Position numbers and translations under genes: made by a program. A stretch of 64,000 nt of DNA from positions 3,541,071 through 3,605,070 of the forward strand of contig NZ_CP110679.1 in the NCBI RefSeq assembly GCF_026167525.1, in the 5' to 3' direction. How positions within the stretch are numbered: position 1 is the first letter of the stretch; each line of letters begins with the position of its first letter. Below are positions 26,087 through 36,424 of the stretch, piece by piece. The notes beneath the pieces are model-generated. The model searched no databases and was not told the DNA's origin. It worked only from the letters and a program-made list of their open reading frames with translations. The DNA comes from Sphingomonas sp. M1-B02. Its GTDB lineage: Bacteria; Pseudomonadota; Alphaproteobacteria; Sphingomonadales; Sphingomonadaceae.

Positions 26087-27400
26087 TCAGCCCTTAGGCT
26101 TCCCCACGCCCACCAGCGTCAGCCCCGCCCGCTCGGCTTCGGCGGGGGGATAGATGTTGCGCAGATCCACCAGCAGCGGAGTCGCCATGATCTTGGCCAT
26201 CCGGCCCAGATCGAGCGCGCGGAACGCGTCCCACTCGGTCACGATCACCAGCGCGTCGGCACCCTCGGCCGCGGCATAGGGGCTGTCGCTGAACTCGACG
26301 TCCTGCAGCATCGGCCGCGCCTGCTCGACGCCCTCCGGGTCATAGGCGCGCACCTTCGCGCCGGCATCCTGCAGCGCCGCGATCACCGAGAGGCTCGGCG
26401 CGTCGCGCATGTCGTCGGTGTTGGGCTTGAAGGTCAGGCCGAGCACCGCGACGGTCTTGCCGTGCGCGTCGCCGCCCATCGCCTTGATCACCTTGCGCCC
26501 CATCGCCCGCTTGCGCGCGTCGTTGACCTGCACCGTCGCCTCGACGATCCGCAGCGGGGTCTCATTGTCCGCCGCGGTCTTGAGCAGCGCCAGCGTGTCC
26601 TTCGGGAAGCACGAACCGCCATAGCCGGGGCCGGCATGGAGGAACTTGGCGCCGATCCGATTGTCCATCCCGATCCCGCGCGACACTTCCTGGACGTCGG
26701 CGCCCACTTCCTCGCACAGGTCGGCAATCTCGTTGATGAAGGTGATCTTGACCGCCAGGAAGGCGTTGGCGGCATATTTGATCAGCTCGGACGTTCGCCG
26801 TCCGGTAAACAGGATCGGCGCCGACTGGTTGAGCGACAGCGGGCGATAGATGTCGCGCATCACTTGCTTGGCAGCTTCATCGTCGGTGCCGACGACGACG
26901 CGATCGGGCCGCTTGAAGTCCGCGATCGCCGCGCCCTCGCGCAGGAATTCTGGGTTGGAGACGACCATTGCGCCGCTGTCCGGCGCCACTTCGGCCAGGA
27001 TCCGCTCGACTTCGTCGCCGGTGCCCACCGGCACGGTCGATTTGGTGACGATCACGCTCGGCTTGGTGAGGTTTTCGCCGATCTCGCGCGCGGCGGCATA
27101 GACATAGCTGAGATCGGCATGCCCGTCGCCGCGCCGGCTGGGGGTGCCGACCGCGATGAACACCGCGTCGGCATCGCGCACGCCCTCGGCCAGGTCGGTG
27201 GTGAAGGTCAGCCGCCCGGCCTTGACGTTGGAGGCGACCAATTCGGCCAGCCCGGGCTCGTAGATCGGCATCACATTCTGGTGGAGCAGCTCTATCTTGC
27301 GCGCATCCTTGTCGACGCAGACCACGTCATGGCCGAAGTCCGAGAAGCAGGCGCCGGATACCAGGCCCACATAGCCCGTGCCGATCATCGCGATGCGCAA
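26087..27400 (-). CDS. ugd: UDP-glucose 6-dehydrogenase
   Basis: A 437-residue NAD-dependent enzyme oxidising UDP-glucose to UDP-glucuronate. The N-terminal Rossmann motif is IGTGYVGLVSGACFSDFGH. Conserved blocks include AVGTPSRRGDG, STVPVGTGDEVERIL and NPEFLREGAAIADF. The catalytic Cys is in GYGGSCFPKDTLAL. The C-terminal domain carries LGLTFKPNTDDMRDAPS. The pattern matches Ugd/TuaD and not the WecC or WbpA types also in this window. It supplies uronic acid for exopolysaccharide or LPS, and the epimerase at 42.9 kb could use its product. No glycosyltransferase adjoins it, so it looks like a stand-alone precursor gene. Confidence 0.96.
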   Translation of the reverse strand: MRIAMIGTGYVGLVSGACFSDFGHDVVCVDKDARKIELLHQNVMPIYEPGLAELVASNVKAGRLTFTTDLAEGVRDADAVFIAVGTPSRRGDGHADLSYVYAAAREIGENLTKPSVIVTKSTVPVGTGDEVERILAEVAPDSGAMVVSNPEFLREGAAIADFKRPDRVVVGTDDEAAKQVMRDIYRPLSLNQSAPILFTGRRTSELIKYAANAFLAVKITFINEIADLCEEVGADVQEVSRGIGMDNRIGAKFLHAGPGYGGSCFPKDTLALLKTAADNETPLRIVEATVQVNDARKRAMGRKVIKAMGGDAHGKTVAVLGLTFKPNTDDMRDAPSLSVIAALQDAGAKVRAYDPEGVEQARPMLQDVEFSDSPYAAAEGADALVIVTEWDAFRALDLGRMAKIMATPLLVDLRNIYPPAEAERAGLTLVGVGKPKG

Positions 27401-27496
27401 CGTGTTTCCCCTTCGGGTGAATGTCCGTTGCGCACTTAGCGCAGCCTGCGGTCAGAACAAGGGGAGGGGGCGCTGCGGGCCGAGCGCGGCGGCATT

Positions 27497-27521
27497 AAAA
27501 AAGGCGGCCCGCAGGCCGCCT
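27497..27521 (-). terminator. Rho-independent terminator of a small minus-strand unit
   Basis: An 8-bp stem AGGCGGCC (27502-27509) with loop CGCA and GGCCGCCT (27514-27521). Read on the minus strand it is followed directly by TTTTTT, a textbook intrinsic terminator. The T-run is on the minus side only, so it ends a transcript coming from higher coordinates and not the ugd gene, which starts to its left. Confidence 0.8.
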
Positions 27522-27532
27522 CTTTGAAACCG

Positions 27533-27586
27533 TCCGGGCCGGTCAGCGCGCTCTCACTGCTGAGATCGCCTCACCGCCGGCCCGGA
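27533..27586 (-). ncRNA. Large stem in the small minus-strand transcript
   Basis: A perfect 10-bp inverted repeat, TCCGGGCCGG (27533-27542) and CCGGCCCGGA (27577-27586), encloses shorter nested pairs (CTCA/TGAG). Together with the 21-codon frame before it and the terminator after it, it makes a transcript of roughly 200 bases look like a structured small RNA. No known riboswitch or sRNA family was recognised. Confidence 0.5.
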
Positions 27587-27597
27587 AGTAGCGTCGG

Positions 27598-27663
27598 TCA
27601 CAAGGGGCGAATGTCTTCGCCGGTCGCGCCGTCGCGGAAGAGAAGATTGAACGCGAACATCAT
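27598..27663 (-). CDS. Possible 21-residue peptide in an independent small transcript
   Basis: A short frame starting ATG-ATG encodes MMFAFNLLFRDGATGEDIRP plus a final Leu. A good Shine-Dalgarno (GGGAGAAC) stands just upstream of the first ATG, and a stem and intrinsic terminator follow on the same strand. It is too short to judge by composition. It could be a small protein (amphipathic N-terminal half), a leader peptide without downstream gene, or the coding part of a dual-function RNA. No homolog is known to me. No clear promoter was found; a TTAA-N7-TTTA near-match to a CtrA site lies at 27703-27717. Confidence 0.45.
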   Translation of the reverse strand: MMFAFNLLFRDGATGEDIRPL

Positions 27664-27805
27664 TGTTCTCCCATCGTGCGCAGTGATGCGCGATTCGGAT
27701 GGTTAACGATCTGTTTAGCATAAATCAATCCGGAACTCTCCTGAGCCCGGCACGTATTGCCTGGCCCCGAGAACCGCTTAACCGTTCCTTCAAGGCTCTC
27801 TGGCT

Positions 27806-29211
27806 ATGGGTCTGCGGATGTCGGCGAGGATCGAGCCCATAATGCCATCGGCCAATGCCAATCGCGATGGGCGAACGGAGCCCGCAATCGCTGCGGACAC
27901 CGCTGGACCGTCGCCGGCGCCCGCCGCTCCCGCCAAGCTGCCGGCCTGGGGCCGCGGCCAGCGCGGGGAGGCCGGTATCTGGCGGATCCTCTGCCTGTGC
28001 GAGATCGGCAATTTCGCCACGCTGCGGCGCCATCTCGGGCGCCCGCGCGCCGATGCGCTGGTGCAGGACGTCGCGACGCAGATCATCGATCTCTGCCCCG
28101 ACATCCGGATTGTGACCGCCGGCCGCGCGCTGATCGAGATCGCGTTCGAGCGCGACTCCCCCGAAGCAGGCGCCGCCGATATCGATCGCCTCCGCACGGC
28201 ATTCCTGAAACCGCTCGATCTCGACGGCGAACCCTACACGCTGCATCTGCATTTCGGCATCGCCGCCTCGCCCTCGGACGACAGCGACGAGGTTCGCCTC
28301 ACCGAGGCCGCCGAATCGGCGCTCGAGCAGGCGCGCGGCCAGGGCAAGGCGGTGATGCTCGATCTCTCGCGCGCTGACCTGGCCTTCGACAAGCTCACCT
28401 TGATGCGCGAACTCCCCCGCGCGATCGCCAAGGGCGAGATGTTCCTGCAATATCAGCCCAAGGTGCATGTCCGTCGCCAGGAAATAGCCAGCGCCGAGGC
28501 ACTGATCCGCTGGCAGCACCCCCAGCGCGGGCTGATCCTGCCCGGCGACTTCATCTCGGTTGCCGAGGAGGCCGGCGAGATCGGCGCGCTCACCATCTGG
28601 ACGCTGCGCCAGGTCATCGCCGATCAGAAGCGCCTCGCCGCCGACGGCTATGATCTGACGCTGTTCCTCAACATTTCGGGCATGCTGCTCGCCGACGCCC
28701 ATTTCGTCGCGGAGGCGTGCGAGATCGTCACCTCCAGCGGCGCCAAGCTCGGCTTCGAGATCACCGAGACCGCGGTCATCCGCGATCCGGACAGCGCGAT
28801 CCGCCATCTGCAGACCTTCGCCGATATCGGCGTCCAGCTCGCGATCGACGATTATGGCGCCGGCCTCTCGTCGCTCGCCTACCTCAAGCAATTGCCCGCG
28901 CGCGAGCTCAAGATCGACAAGATGTTCGTCCTTCAGCTCACCAGCAGCAATCGCGATCCGCTGATCGTCCGATCGACCATCGATCTCGCGCACGCGCTCG
29001 AGATGGAAGTCACGGCGGAGGGGGTCGAGACGCCCTCGGCGCTGGCCTTGCTCAGCGTGATGGGCTGCGACATGGTCCAGGGCTATCTGATCTCCCGCCC
29101 GCTCGGCTTCGATGCCTTCCGCAACTTCCTCGCGGAGGATGCGGCGCGCGCCACATCGGGCGAGTCGCCATCGTCCTTCATCCGGCCAGAGAGCTTCTGG
29201 AAGCGCGCGTG

Positions 29212-29212
<1 letters not shown>
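27806..29212 (+). CDS. EAL-domain c-di-GMP phosphodiesterase with degenerate GGDEF-like region
   Basis: A 468-residue cytoplasmic protein. Residues 1-45 are low-complexity (Ala/Pro). Residues 55 to about 185 resemble a GGDEF fold without the GGDEF motif. The C-terminal ~250 residues form an EAL domain with catalytic Glu231 in AEALIRWQHP, a metal site in NISGML and EITETAVI, DDYGAGLSSL and TAEGVETPSAL. It should hydrolyse c-di-GMP to pGpG, with the degenerate domain likely binding GTP or giving dimer control. Several ATGs (27806, 27818, 27842) are possible starts. The stop overlaps the hybrid kinase ATG by one base, implying a common task. Confidence 0.92.
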
Positions 29213-31656
<2,444 letters not shown>

Positions 31657-31727
31657 CGCAATAGCACACTCAATATGATAAAAATGATGGTCGCAAACCT
31701 CCCTTCAGCCGGCTTCGGCAGGCTCCG

Positions 31728-32117
31728 ATGAACATCCTCTTCATCGAGGATGATCCGATGAACCGTCGGGTCGTCAAGGACATGCTCGACGTCGCTGGCG
31801 CGACGATGGCCGAGGCTTCCTGGGCGGAGGAGGGTCTTGCCCGGATCGACGCGGAGACCTTCGACGTCATTCTCGTCGATCTTCGCATGCCCGGCACCGA
31901 CGGGTTCGAGACGATCCGCCAGATTCGCGCGCGCGACGATGCGAAGAAGGAACTGCCGATCATCGTCGTCACCGCCGACACCGCCGTCGATCTGCGCGAG
32001 CGCTGCCTGGCGATCGGCGCGGACGATATCCTGTTCAAGCCGGTGGCAATGGACGCCCTGTTCGATTCGATCGGCCGCGTCCTCGCGCTGCGTGGCGGCG
32101 GCGGGGTGATCGCCTAA
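31728..32117 (+). CDS. Stand-alone CheY-like response regulator
   Basis: A 129-residue receiver: acidic pair in IEDDP, phospho-acceptor Asp51 in VILVDLRMPG, Thr in VVTADT and Lys in LFKPV. There is no effector domain; a Gly-rich tail ends the protein. It follows the kinase gene by 71 bases on the same strand. Because that kinase's own receiver-like domain lacks an acceptor Asp, this protein is the likely phosphorylation target, and it might in turn control the EAL enzyme two genes upstream. That link is inference. Confidence 0.92.
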   Translation: MNILFIEDDPMNRRVVKDMLDVAGATMAEASWAEEGLARIDAETFDVILVDLRMPGTDGFETIRQIRARDDAKKELPIIVVTADTAVDLRERCLAIGADDILFKPVAMDALFDSIGRVLALRGGGGVIA

Positions 32118-32128
32118 ACCCACCTTAT

Positions 32129-32207
32129 CGTCATCCCCGCGAAGGCGGGGATCCAGGGTTGCTCAGTCCGTCCGTCACTCTGGATTCCCGCCTCCGCGGG
32201 AATGTGA
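32129..32207. repeat. CGTCATCCC palindromic repeat (family B, copy 1)
   Basis: Two facing hairpins: CCCCGC/GCGGGG within CGTCATCCCCGCG...GGATCCAGG, and TTCCCGC/GCGGGAA within TCTGGATTCCCGC. This is a widespread alphaproteobacterial intergenic palindrome. It sits between the converging receiver and MFS genes, where it may also terminate transcription. A second copy at 33652-33735 has 26 of 29 bases identical in the first arm. Confidence 0.8.
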
Positions 32208-32222
32208 GTAGGACCCGTGCCG

Positions 32223-33506
32223 CTAATCCTCCAATATCTTCGAATGCTTCGCGGTATCGCGCATCCGCAGATAGGTGATCAGCGAAATCCCGATCATCCC
32301 CGTAACATACCAGTAAAAGCCGCGCTCCCAGCCGGCATTTTTGAACCACAAGGCGACATATTCGGCCGTCCCGCCGAACAGCGCGTTCGCCAGCGCATAG
32401 GGCAGGGCCACCCCCAGCGTCCGGATATGCGCCGGAAACAGCTCGGCCTTCACCACCGCGTTGATCGACGTATAGCCCGTCACGATCACCAGCGCCCCGA
32501 GCATCAGCAGGAACGCCACGAACGGACTGCGCACCCCCTCCAGCGCGGTGAAGATCGGATAGGTCAGCAGGACCCCCAGCACGCCGAACCCGACCATCAG
32601 CGGCTTGCGCCCGACCCGATCGGAAAGCGCGCCTGCGATCGGCTGGATCAGCATGAAGCAGAGCAAGGCCGCCGCATTGATCTGCGAGGCGGTCGTCCGG
32701 TCGAAGCCCGATGTGTTGACCAGGAATTTCTGGAGGTAGATCGAGTAGGCATAGAAAGCGAGCGTGCCCCCCGCGGTCAGCAGCATCACCACCGCGGCCT
32801 CGCGTGGATGCTGCGTCACCAGCGCCCAGAAGCTCGATTTGCCCGCCTCGCGGCGCTCGAAGCTCTCGGTCTCGGCCATCCGCCGCCGGATCCAGAACAC
32901 CACCACCGCGAGCACCCCGCCGATCGCAAACGGAATGCGCCAGCCCCAGGCATCGAGCGCGGCCTCGCTCATCACTGCCTGCAGCACGAGCAAGACCAGA
33001 AGTGCGCAGAGCTGGCCCGATATCAGCGTGACATATTGGAAGCTCGACCAGAATCCGCGATTCTTCCTGCCCGCCATCTCCGAAAGATAGGTCGCGCTCG
33101 CGCCATATTCGCCGCCGACCGAAAGCCCCTGCATCAGCCGCGCCAGCACCAGCAACGCGGGCGCCGCGACCCCGATCGTCGCATAGCTCGGGGTAACCGC
33201 GATCAGCAGCGATCCCGCGCACATCAGGCTCACCGATAGCGTGAGCCCTGCCTTGCGGCCGTGCCGATCGGCATAGATGCCCATCAGCCAGCCGCCCACC
33301 GGCCGCATCAGGAAACCGACGGCAAAGACCGCCGCCGCGCTCAGCAACTGCGCGGTCTGGTCGCCCTTGGGAAAGAAATGCGGTGCGAAATAGAGCGTGA
33401 ACGCCGAATAGGCATACCAGTCATACCATTCGACGAGATTCCCCGCCGAGCCCCCCAGGATCGAACGAAGCCGGTGGCGCGTGGAAGTGGGTGCGGAGGA
33501 TGCCAT
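32223..33506 (-). CDS. MFS transporter, metabolite:H+ symporter (KgtP/ShiA/ProP-like)
   Basis: A 427-residue permease with twelve predicted helices. The start NLVEWYDWYAYS is the signature of the metabolite:H+ symporter branch, which imports dicarboxylates, alpha-ketoglutarate, shikimate or betaines. Other marks are the loop ADRHGRKAGLTLSV, LMQGLSVGGEYGASATYLSEMA after helix 4, and LSDRVGRKPLM between helices 8 and 9. Alpha-ketoglutarate or a related organic acid is the commonest substrate of close types; sequence alone does not decide. The start is ATG 33506, at the usual distance from helix 1. Repeat copies flank the gene on both sides. Confidence 0.93.
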   Translation of the reverse strand: MASSAPTSTRHRLRSILGGSAGNLVEWYDWYAYSAFTLYFAPHFFPKGDQTAQLLSAAAVFAVGFLMRPVGGWLMGIYADRHGRKAGLTLSVSLMCAGSLLIAVTPSYATIGVAAPALLVLARLMQGLSVGGEYGASATYLSEMAGRKNRGFWSSFQYVTLISGQLCALLVLLVLQAVMSEAALDAWGWRIPFAIGGVLAVVVFWIRRRMAETESFERREAGKSSFWALVTQHPREAAVVMLLTAGGTLAFYAYSIYLQKFLVNTSGFDRTTASQINAAALLCFMLIQPIAGALSDRVGRKPLMVGFGVLGVLLTYPIFTALEGVRSPFVAFLLMLGALVIVTGYTSINAVVKAELFPAHIRTLGVALPYALANALFGGTAEYVALWFKNAGWERGFYWYVTGMIGISLITYLRMRDTAKHSKILED

Positions 33507-33917
33507 GCAGCGACTATAACGAGGCCAAAGGCAGCGGAAAGGGTGACAATTTGAGGCGCCGGCGCGCTTTTCCGGCGCCAAAGGCGGGCAATTTACGCCA
33601 TGCCTGCGAATCTACCGTCATCGCTCATAGCATCGCAATTGCCTGTATGACCGTCATCCCGGCGCAGGCCGGGATCCAGGATGGCGCTGCCCGGCCAGTC
33701 GTGCTTGACCCTGGATCCCGTCCTGCCCGGGGATGGCGAACGGTGTAGTTGCGCACCAAAGCATCGCACATGGGCAACAAACGCCGATAATCGGCGTCAC
33801 CCCCCTCTCACGCCTTGAAAAATCGGATTCCCCCTGATAGGTGCCCGCGGATAACGCCGCAGCCCTGCTTCGGCGAACCCTATTCTATTGAATTCGAGAT
33901 TGGAGCTGTACGGCCTT
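33507..33917. promoter_or_regulatory. Intergenic region upstream of rpsU with a repeat
   Basis: 411 bases between divergent genes. It contains the family-B repeat (33652-33735), a 7-bp hairpin (ACGCCGA/TCGGCGT, 33781-33797) and a possible rpsU -35 TTGAAA at 33815-33820, with only a poor -10 at 33838. No coding frame is convincing. Confidence 0.45.
33652..33735. repeat. CGTCATCCC palindromic repeat (family B, copy 2)
   Basis: The left arm CGTCATCCCGGCGCAGG...GGGATCCAGG and right arm CCTGGATCCCG...CCCGGGGATGG form a long imperfect palindrome. It is the sister of the copy at 32129-32207; the two bracket the MFS gene. Confidence 0.8.
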
Positions 33918-34124
33918 ATGCAAATCATCGTTCGCGACAATAACGTCGACCAGGCGCTGCGGGCGCTCAAGAAGAAGCTGCAGCGTGAGGGCGTCTATCG
34001 CGAGATGAAGCTTCGTCGGCACTACGAAAAGCCCAGCGAGAAGCGTGCTCGCGAGCGTGCGGCAGCGATCCGTCGCGCCCGCAAGCTCGAGCGCAAGCGC
34101 GTCGAGCGCGACAGCGCACGGTAA
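33918..34124 (+). CDS. rpsU: 30S ribosomal protein S21
   Basis: A 68-residue basic protein of the small ribosomal subunit. It begins [20 protein letters not shown], the standard bS21 start, and continues with a strongly basic helix ending in [11 protein letters not shown] start it at ATG 33918 and not at the longer frame from 33888, because family members begin with this Met. A GGAG lies about 12 bases upstream, somewhat far. A clean intrinsic terminator follows, so the gene is monocistronic. In many bacteria S21 abundance affects choice of mRNAs at initiation. Confidence 0.97.
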   Translation: MQIIVRDNNVDQALRALKKKLQREGVYREMKLRRHYEKPSEKRARERAAAIRRARKLERKRVERDSAR

Positions 34125-34129
34125 GATTG

Positions 34130-34149
34130 CTGCGCTTCGGCGCAGTTTT
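34130..34149 (+). terminator. Intrinsic terminator of rpsU
   Basis: Stem CTGCGC (34130-34135), loop TTCG, stem GCGCAG (34140-34145), then TTTT. It begins six bases after the rpsU stop codon. The UUCG-type tetraloop makes it very stable. Confidence 0.85.
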
Positions 34150-34212
34150 CTTTCCCGATTCGCGGGAAAAGTGCGAAGCTAAGCGGCGGAACGCCGAAAC
34201 TGGGATAATCTG

Positions 34213-34875
34213 ATGTCCGTGACCGCCGTTCCGCTTCGTGGCCTCAATCGAGCCTATTCCGTCTGGATCTGGGTCGGCGTCGTCGCCGCGATCCTGCTGG
34301 CTTTCGGCCTCGCCTGGGCCGGCACGCGTGAGCGCGTCGCGGCCAAGGGCACGAACGAGCAGTTCCTCGCCTGGAACGGCAGCCGCGCCGGCGTCGTGAC
34401 CACCGCCTCGGGGCTGCAATATCAGGTGCTCAAGGCGGGCGAGGGCCCCAAGGCGGGCGAGGGCGATTATGTCATCGCCAATTATGAAGGCCGTTTCCGC
34501 GACGGCGCCATTTTCGACAAGAGCGAGCGCCCCGTGCCCTTCCCGGTGCAGCAGGGCAGCGCGATCCCCGGCTTTCTCGAAGGCCTGAAGCTGATGCAGA
34601 AGGGCGGCACCTATCGCCTCTGGATCCCCGCCAATCTCGCTTATGGCGCCCCGGGCATGCAGAGCCCGGATCCCGAGCGGGTTCCCGCCGATGCGATGCT
34701 GATCTTCACCGTCTCGCCCGAGCGCGTCCTCCCCGCCGCCGTCGTCCAGCAGATGATGATGCAGCAGATGATGCAGCAGCAGGGCGGCCAGGGCGCGCCG
34801 CCCCCAGGCGGCGGCGCTCCTCAGGGCCCGCCTCCGGGCGCCGGTCCTCCGCCGCAGGGCGCTCCGGGGCAGTAA
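34213..34875 (+). CDS. Membrane-anchored FKBP-type peptidyl-prolyl isomerase
   Basis: A 220-residue protein. One N-terminal helix (VWIWVGVVAAILLAFGLAWAG) acts as signal anchor. Residues from about 65 to 175 form an FKBP domain (LQYQVLKAGEGPKAGEGDYV, FDKSERPVPFPV, IPGFLEGLKLMQKGG, LAYGAPG), which speeds proline isomerisation during protein folding, here in the periplasm. The last ~45 residues are Met/Gln then Gly/Pro-rich (QQMMMQQMMQQQGG), a flexible tail not needed for catalysis. It lies between rpsU and a converging phosphatase gene; neither suggests a specific client. Confidence 0.93.
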   Translation: MSVTAVPLRGLNRAYSVWIWVGVVAAILLAFGLAWAGTRERVAAKGTNEQFLAWNGSRAGVVTTASGLQYQVLKAGEGPKAGEGDYVIANYEGRFRDGAIFDKSERPVPFPVQQGSAIPGFLEGLKLMQKGGTYRLWIPANLAYGAPGMQSPDPERVPADAMLIFTVSPERVLPAAVVQQMMMQQMMQQQGGQGAPPPGGGAPQGPPPGAGPPPQGAPGQ

Positions 34876-34908
34876 CGCCCCACCGGGCGGGCGGGGGCCT
34901 GGCGCGAG

Positions 34909-35673
34909 CTATATCTTCGCCTGCAAGACCCAGCGCTCGTGGCCCTCGAACCCCATCGCCGACAGAACGCCGCTGCTGTAGGCGCCGGTGTCGAGGCCGA
35001 TGCGGTGCGATAGCAATTCGACATCCTCGGCGATGGTGTGGCCGTGGACCACGACCTTCTCAAGCGCACCGCGGTGGAGCAGGAATTCGTCGCGGATCCA
35101 GCGCAGGTCTGCCACGCGCTGGCGATCGAGCGGCTCGTCCGGTCGGATGCCGGCATGCACGAAAGCATAGCCGCCGATGATGATAAGATCCTCGAGTGCG
35201 TCGAGAAATTCGACATGCTCGCGCGGCACTGCCGCCTGGATCATCGTCAGGAGCTCGGGGAAACCAGCCTCGTGATATGTCTCTTCGGAGATCCCATAAC
35301 TCAGAATCGTCTCGCGCCCGCCGATCCGTGTGAACAGCTTCAGCGCCTTGAGGTCGCCGGCCAAAGCGAGGCTGAAAATCTCCTCGTGGTTGCCGAGCAG
35401 GATCCTGGTTGCCGGATACTCGGCCTTTAGCTGCAGGACGCGATCGATGACTTGCGCCGAATGCGGACCTCGGTCGACCAGATCGCCAAGCAAAATCAGC
35501 TGCGTGTCCAGGGAGCCGCGTCGGCGATCGTCTTCATGGATCTTCGAGAGCAGCGCTTCGAGAAGGTCCAACCGGCCATGTATATCGCCGATCGCATAAA
35601 CCCGTTTACCATCGGGGACGGCTGCCACTGGCTCGCCTGTCACGACGCGCTTCGAAAAAAGCTTGAAAATCAT
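34909..35673 (-). CDS. Metallophosphoesterase, PP2A/Ser-Thr phosphatase-like
   Basis: A 254-residue calcineurin-fold enzyme. The dimetal site is complete: GDIHGR, LGDLVDRGP, GNHEE, and the later His in AFVHAGI and VVHGH. This pattern resembles the lambda/PrpA-type serine/threonine phosphatases; diadenosine polyphosphatase activity is also possible. There is no secretion signal. No clear Shine-Dalgarno precedes the ATG at 35673; the leader there is AT-rich. It converges with the FKBP gene 33 bases away. The physiological target is unknown. Confidence 0.92.
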   Translation of the reverse strand: MIFKLFSKRVVTGEPVAAVPDGKRVYAIGDIHGRLDLLEALLSKIHEDDRRRGSLDTQLILLGDLVDRGPHSAQVIDRVLQLKAEYPATRILLGNHEEIFSLALAGDLKALKLFTRIGGRETILSYGISEETYHEAGFPELLTMIQAAVPREHVEFLDALEDLIIIGGYAFVHAGIRPDEPLDRQRVADLRWIRDEFLLHRGALEKVVVHGHTIAEDVELLSHRIGLDTGAYSSGVLSAMGFEGHERWVLQAKI

Positions 35674-35820
35674 ATGTTGGCCAAAAATTATGTGCCCGGC
35701 AGATATTCGAAGACCCAGGTGGGTTCAATGCATTGCATCGAAGCATAGGCTCGCTTGGGCGGCGGAAAGACGATGGATTGCGAATCGCGAATCAAATCGA
35801 AGCATCTTTCACGCACAAAA

Positions 35821-35845
35821 AAGTGGCGGCCAAAGGCCGCCACTT
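35821..35845 (-). terminator. Intrinsic terminator of the small secreted protein gene
   Basis: An 11-bp perfect stem AAGTGGCGGCC (35821-35831) with loop AAA and its complement (35835-35845). On the minus strand it is followed by TTTTTT, so it ends the gene at 35872-36102. Confidence 0.88.
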
Positions 35846-35871
35846 CGAAATCCGATAATCCGGAAAACAGC

Positions 35872-36102
35872 TTAGGGGCTGTCGGGATCGTCATCGTTGT
35901 TTGCGAGCGCAACAGCGCCGCCGATGATTGCTGCGGTTGCGAGCACGCCGATGATGACTGCGGGCGCGAGCTCGCTCTCTTCATCACCCGACGTCGCAGC
36001 GCGCGACAGCGACAGCTTGGCAGCCGGGCTAGCCGTAGCGGCCAGAACCGGGGTCGCTGCCATCGTAGCGACTGCAGCTGCCGTGAGAAGCTTTGACAAC
36101 AT
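35872..36102 (-). CDS. Small exported protein with a C-terminal membrane helix and acidic tail
   Basis: A 76-residue protein of unknown function. It has a signal peptide (LLTAAAVATMAATPVLA, cleavage near residue 21), a short polar stretch with Ser/Asp/Glu, a helix APAVIIGVLATAAIIGGAVA, and an acidic end NNDDDPDSP. I start it at ATG 36102, which has AGGGAG seven bases upstream; the frame stays open to 36342 but that part looks non-coding. A perfect terminator follows, so it is a single-gene unit. Similar small proteins with an Asp-rich tail seem common in sphingomonads (recollection). It could be an inner-membrane peptide with its tail in the cytoplasm or periplasm. Confidence 0.8.
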   Translation of the reverse strand: MLSKLLTAAAVATMAATPVLAATASPAAKLSLSRAATSGDEESELAPAVIIGVLATAAIIGGAVALANNDDDPDSP

Positions 36103-36424
36103 TATTCTACTCCCTCTTCGAGCTCCGGTGCTCTCGTCCAGCGACCCTATGGCATAGGAGCCCGCAGACGGCAACACCTCAAAATCCACGCCGCGACGAG
36201 ATACTCTCGCCGTTGCAGGAACGCAACACTGGTCGAGTCTCGAGCTCAACACAATGCCCATAACGGTTACCCGCGATGCAAGCGTACGCCTTCTATAACG
36301 CGGCGCAGCATTAAGGCCAAGGGTATTAACAATCTCTCCCAACGCATTTCCTCGCGCGGCTCATTATGGTCCCTGCAGCGGCGCTATCCTTGTCGGCGGG
36401 GCGGCATGGCGACTATGGAGACGA
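36103..36424. promoter_or_regulatory. Divergent intergenic region (small secreted protein / M48 protease)
   Basis: 322 bases containing promoters for both flanking genes. Only scattered TTAA words (about 36314 and 36330, spaced by 11, not a standard site) were noticed. No gene seen. Confidence 0.4.

Larger units (their letters stand above)
27401..27805. other. Intergenic region ugd / EAL gene
   Basis: 405 bases. The left end holds the leader of the leftward ugd gene, the middle the minus-strand small unit described separately, and the right end (27720-27805) the presumed promoter of the rightward EAL gene. A possible CtrA-like near-site lies at 27703-27717. Nothing else was recognised. Confidence 0.5.

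Noticed and set aside
27703..27717. CtrA-binding site
   Set aside because: TTAA-N7-TTTA differs from the consensus by one base in the second half; noted only as a near-match.
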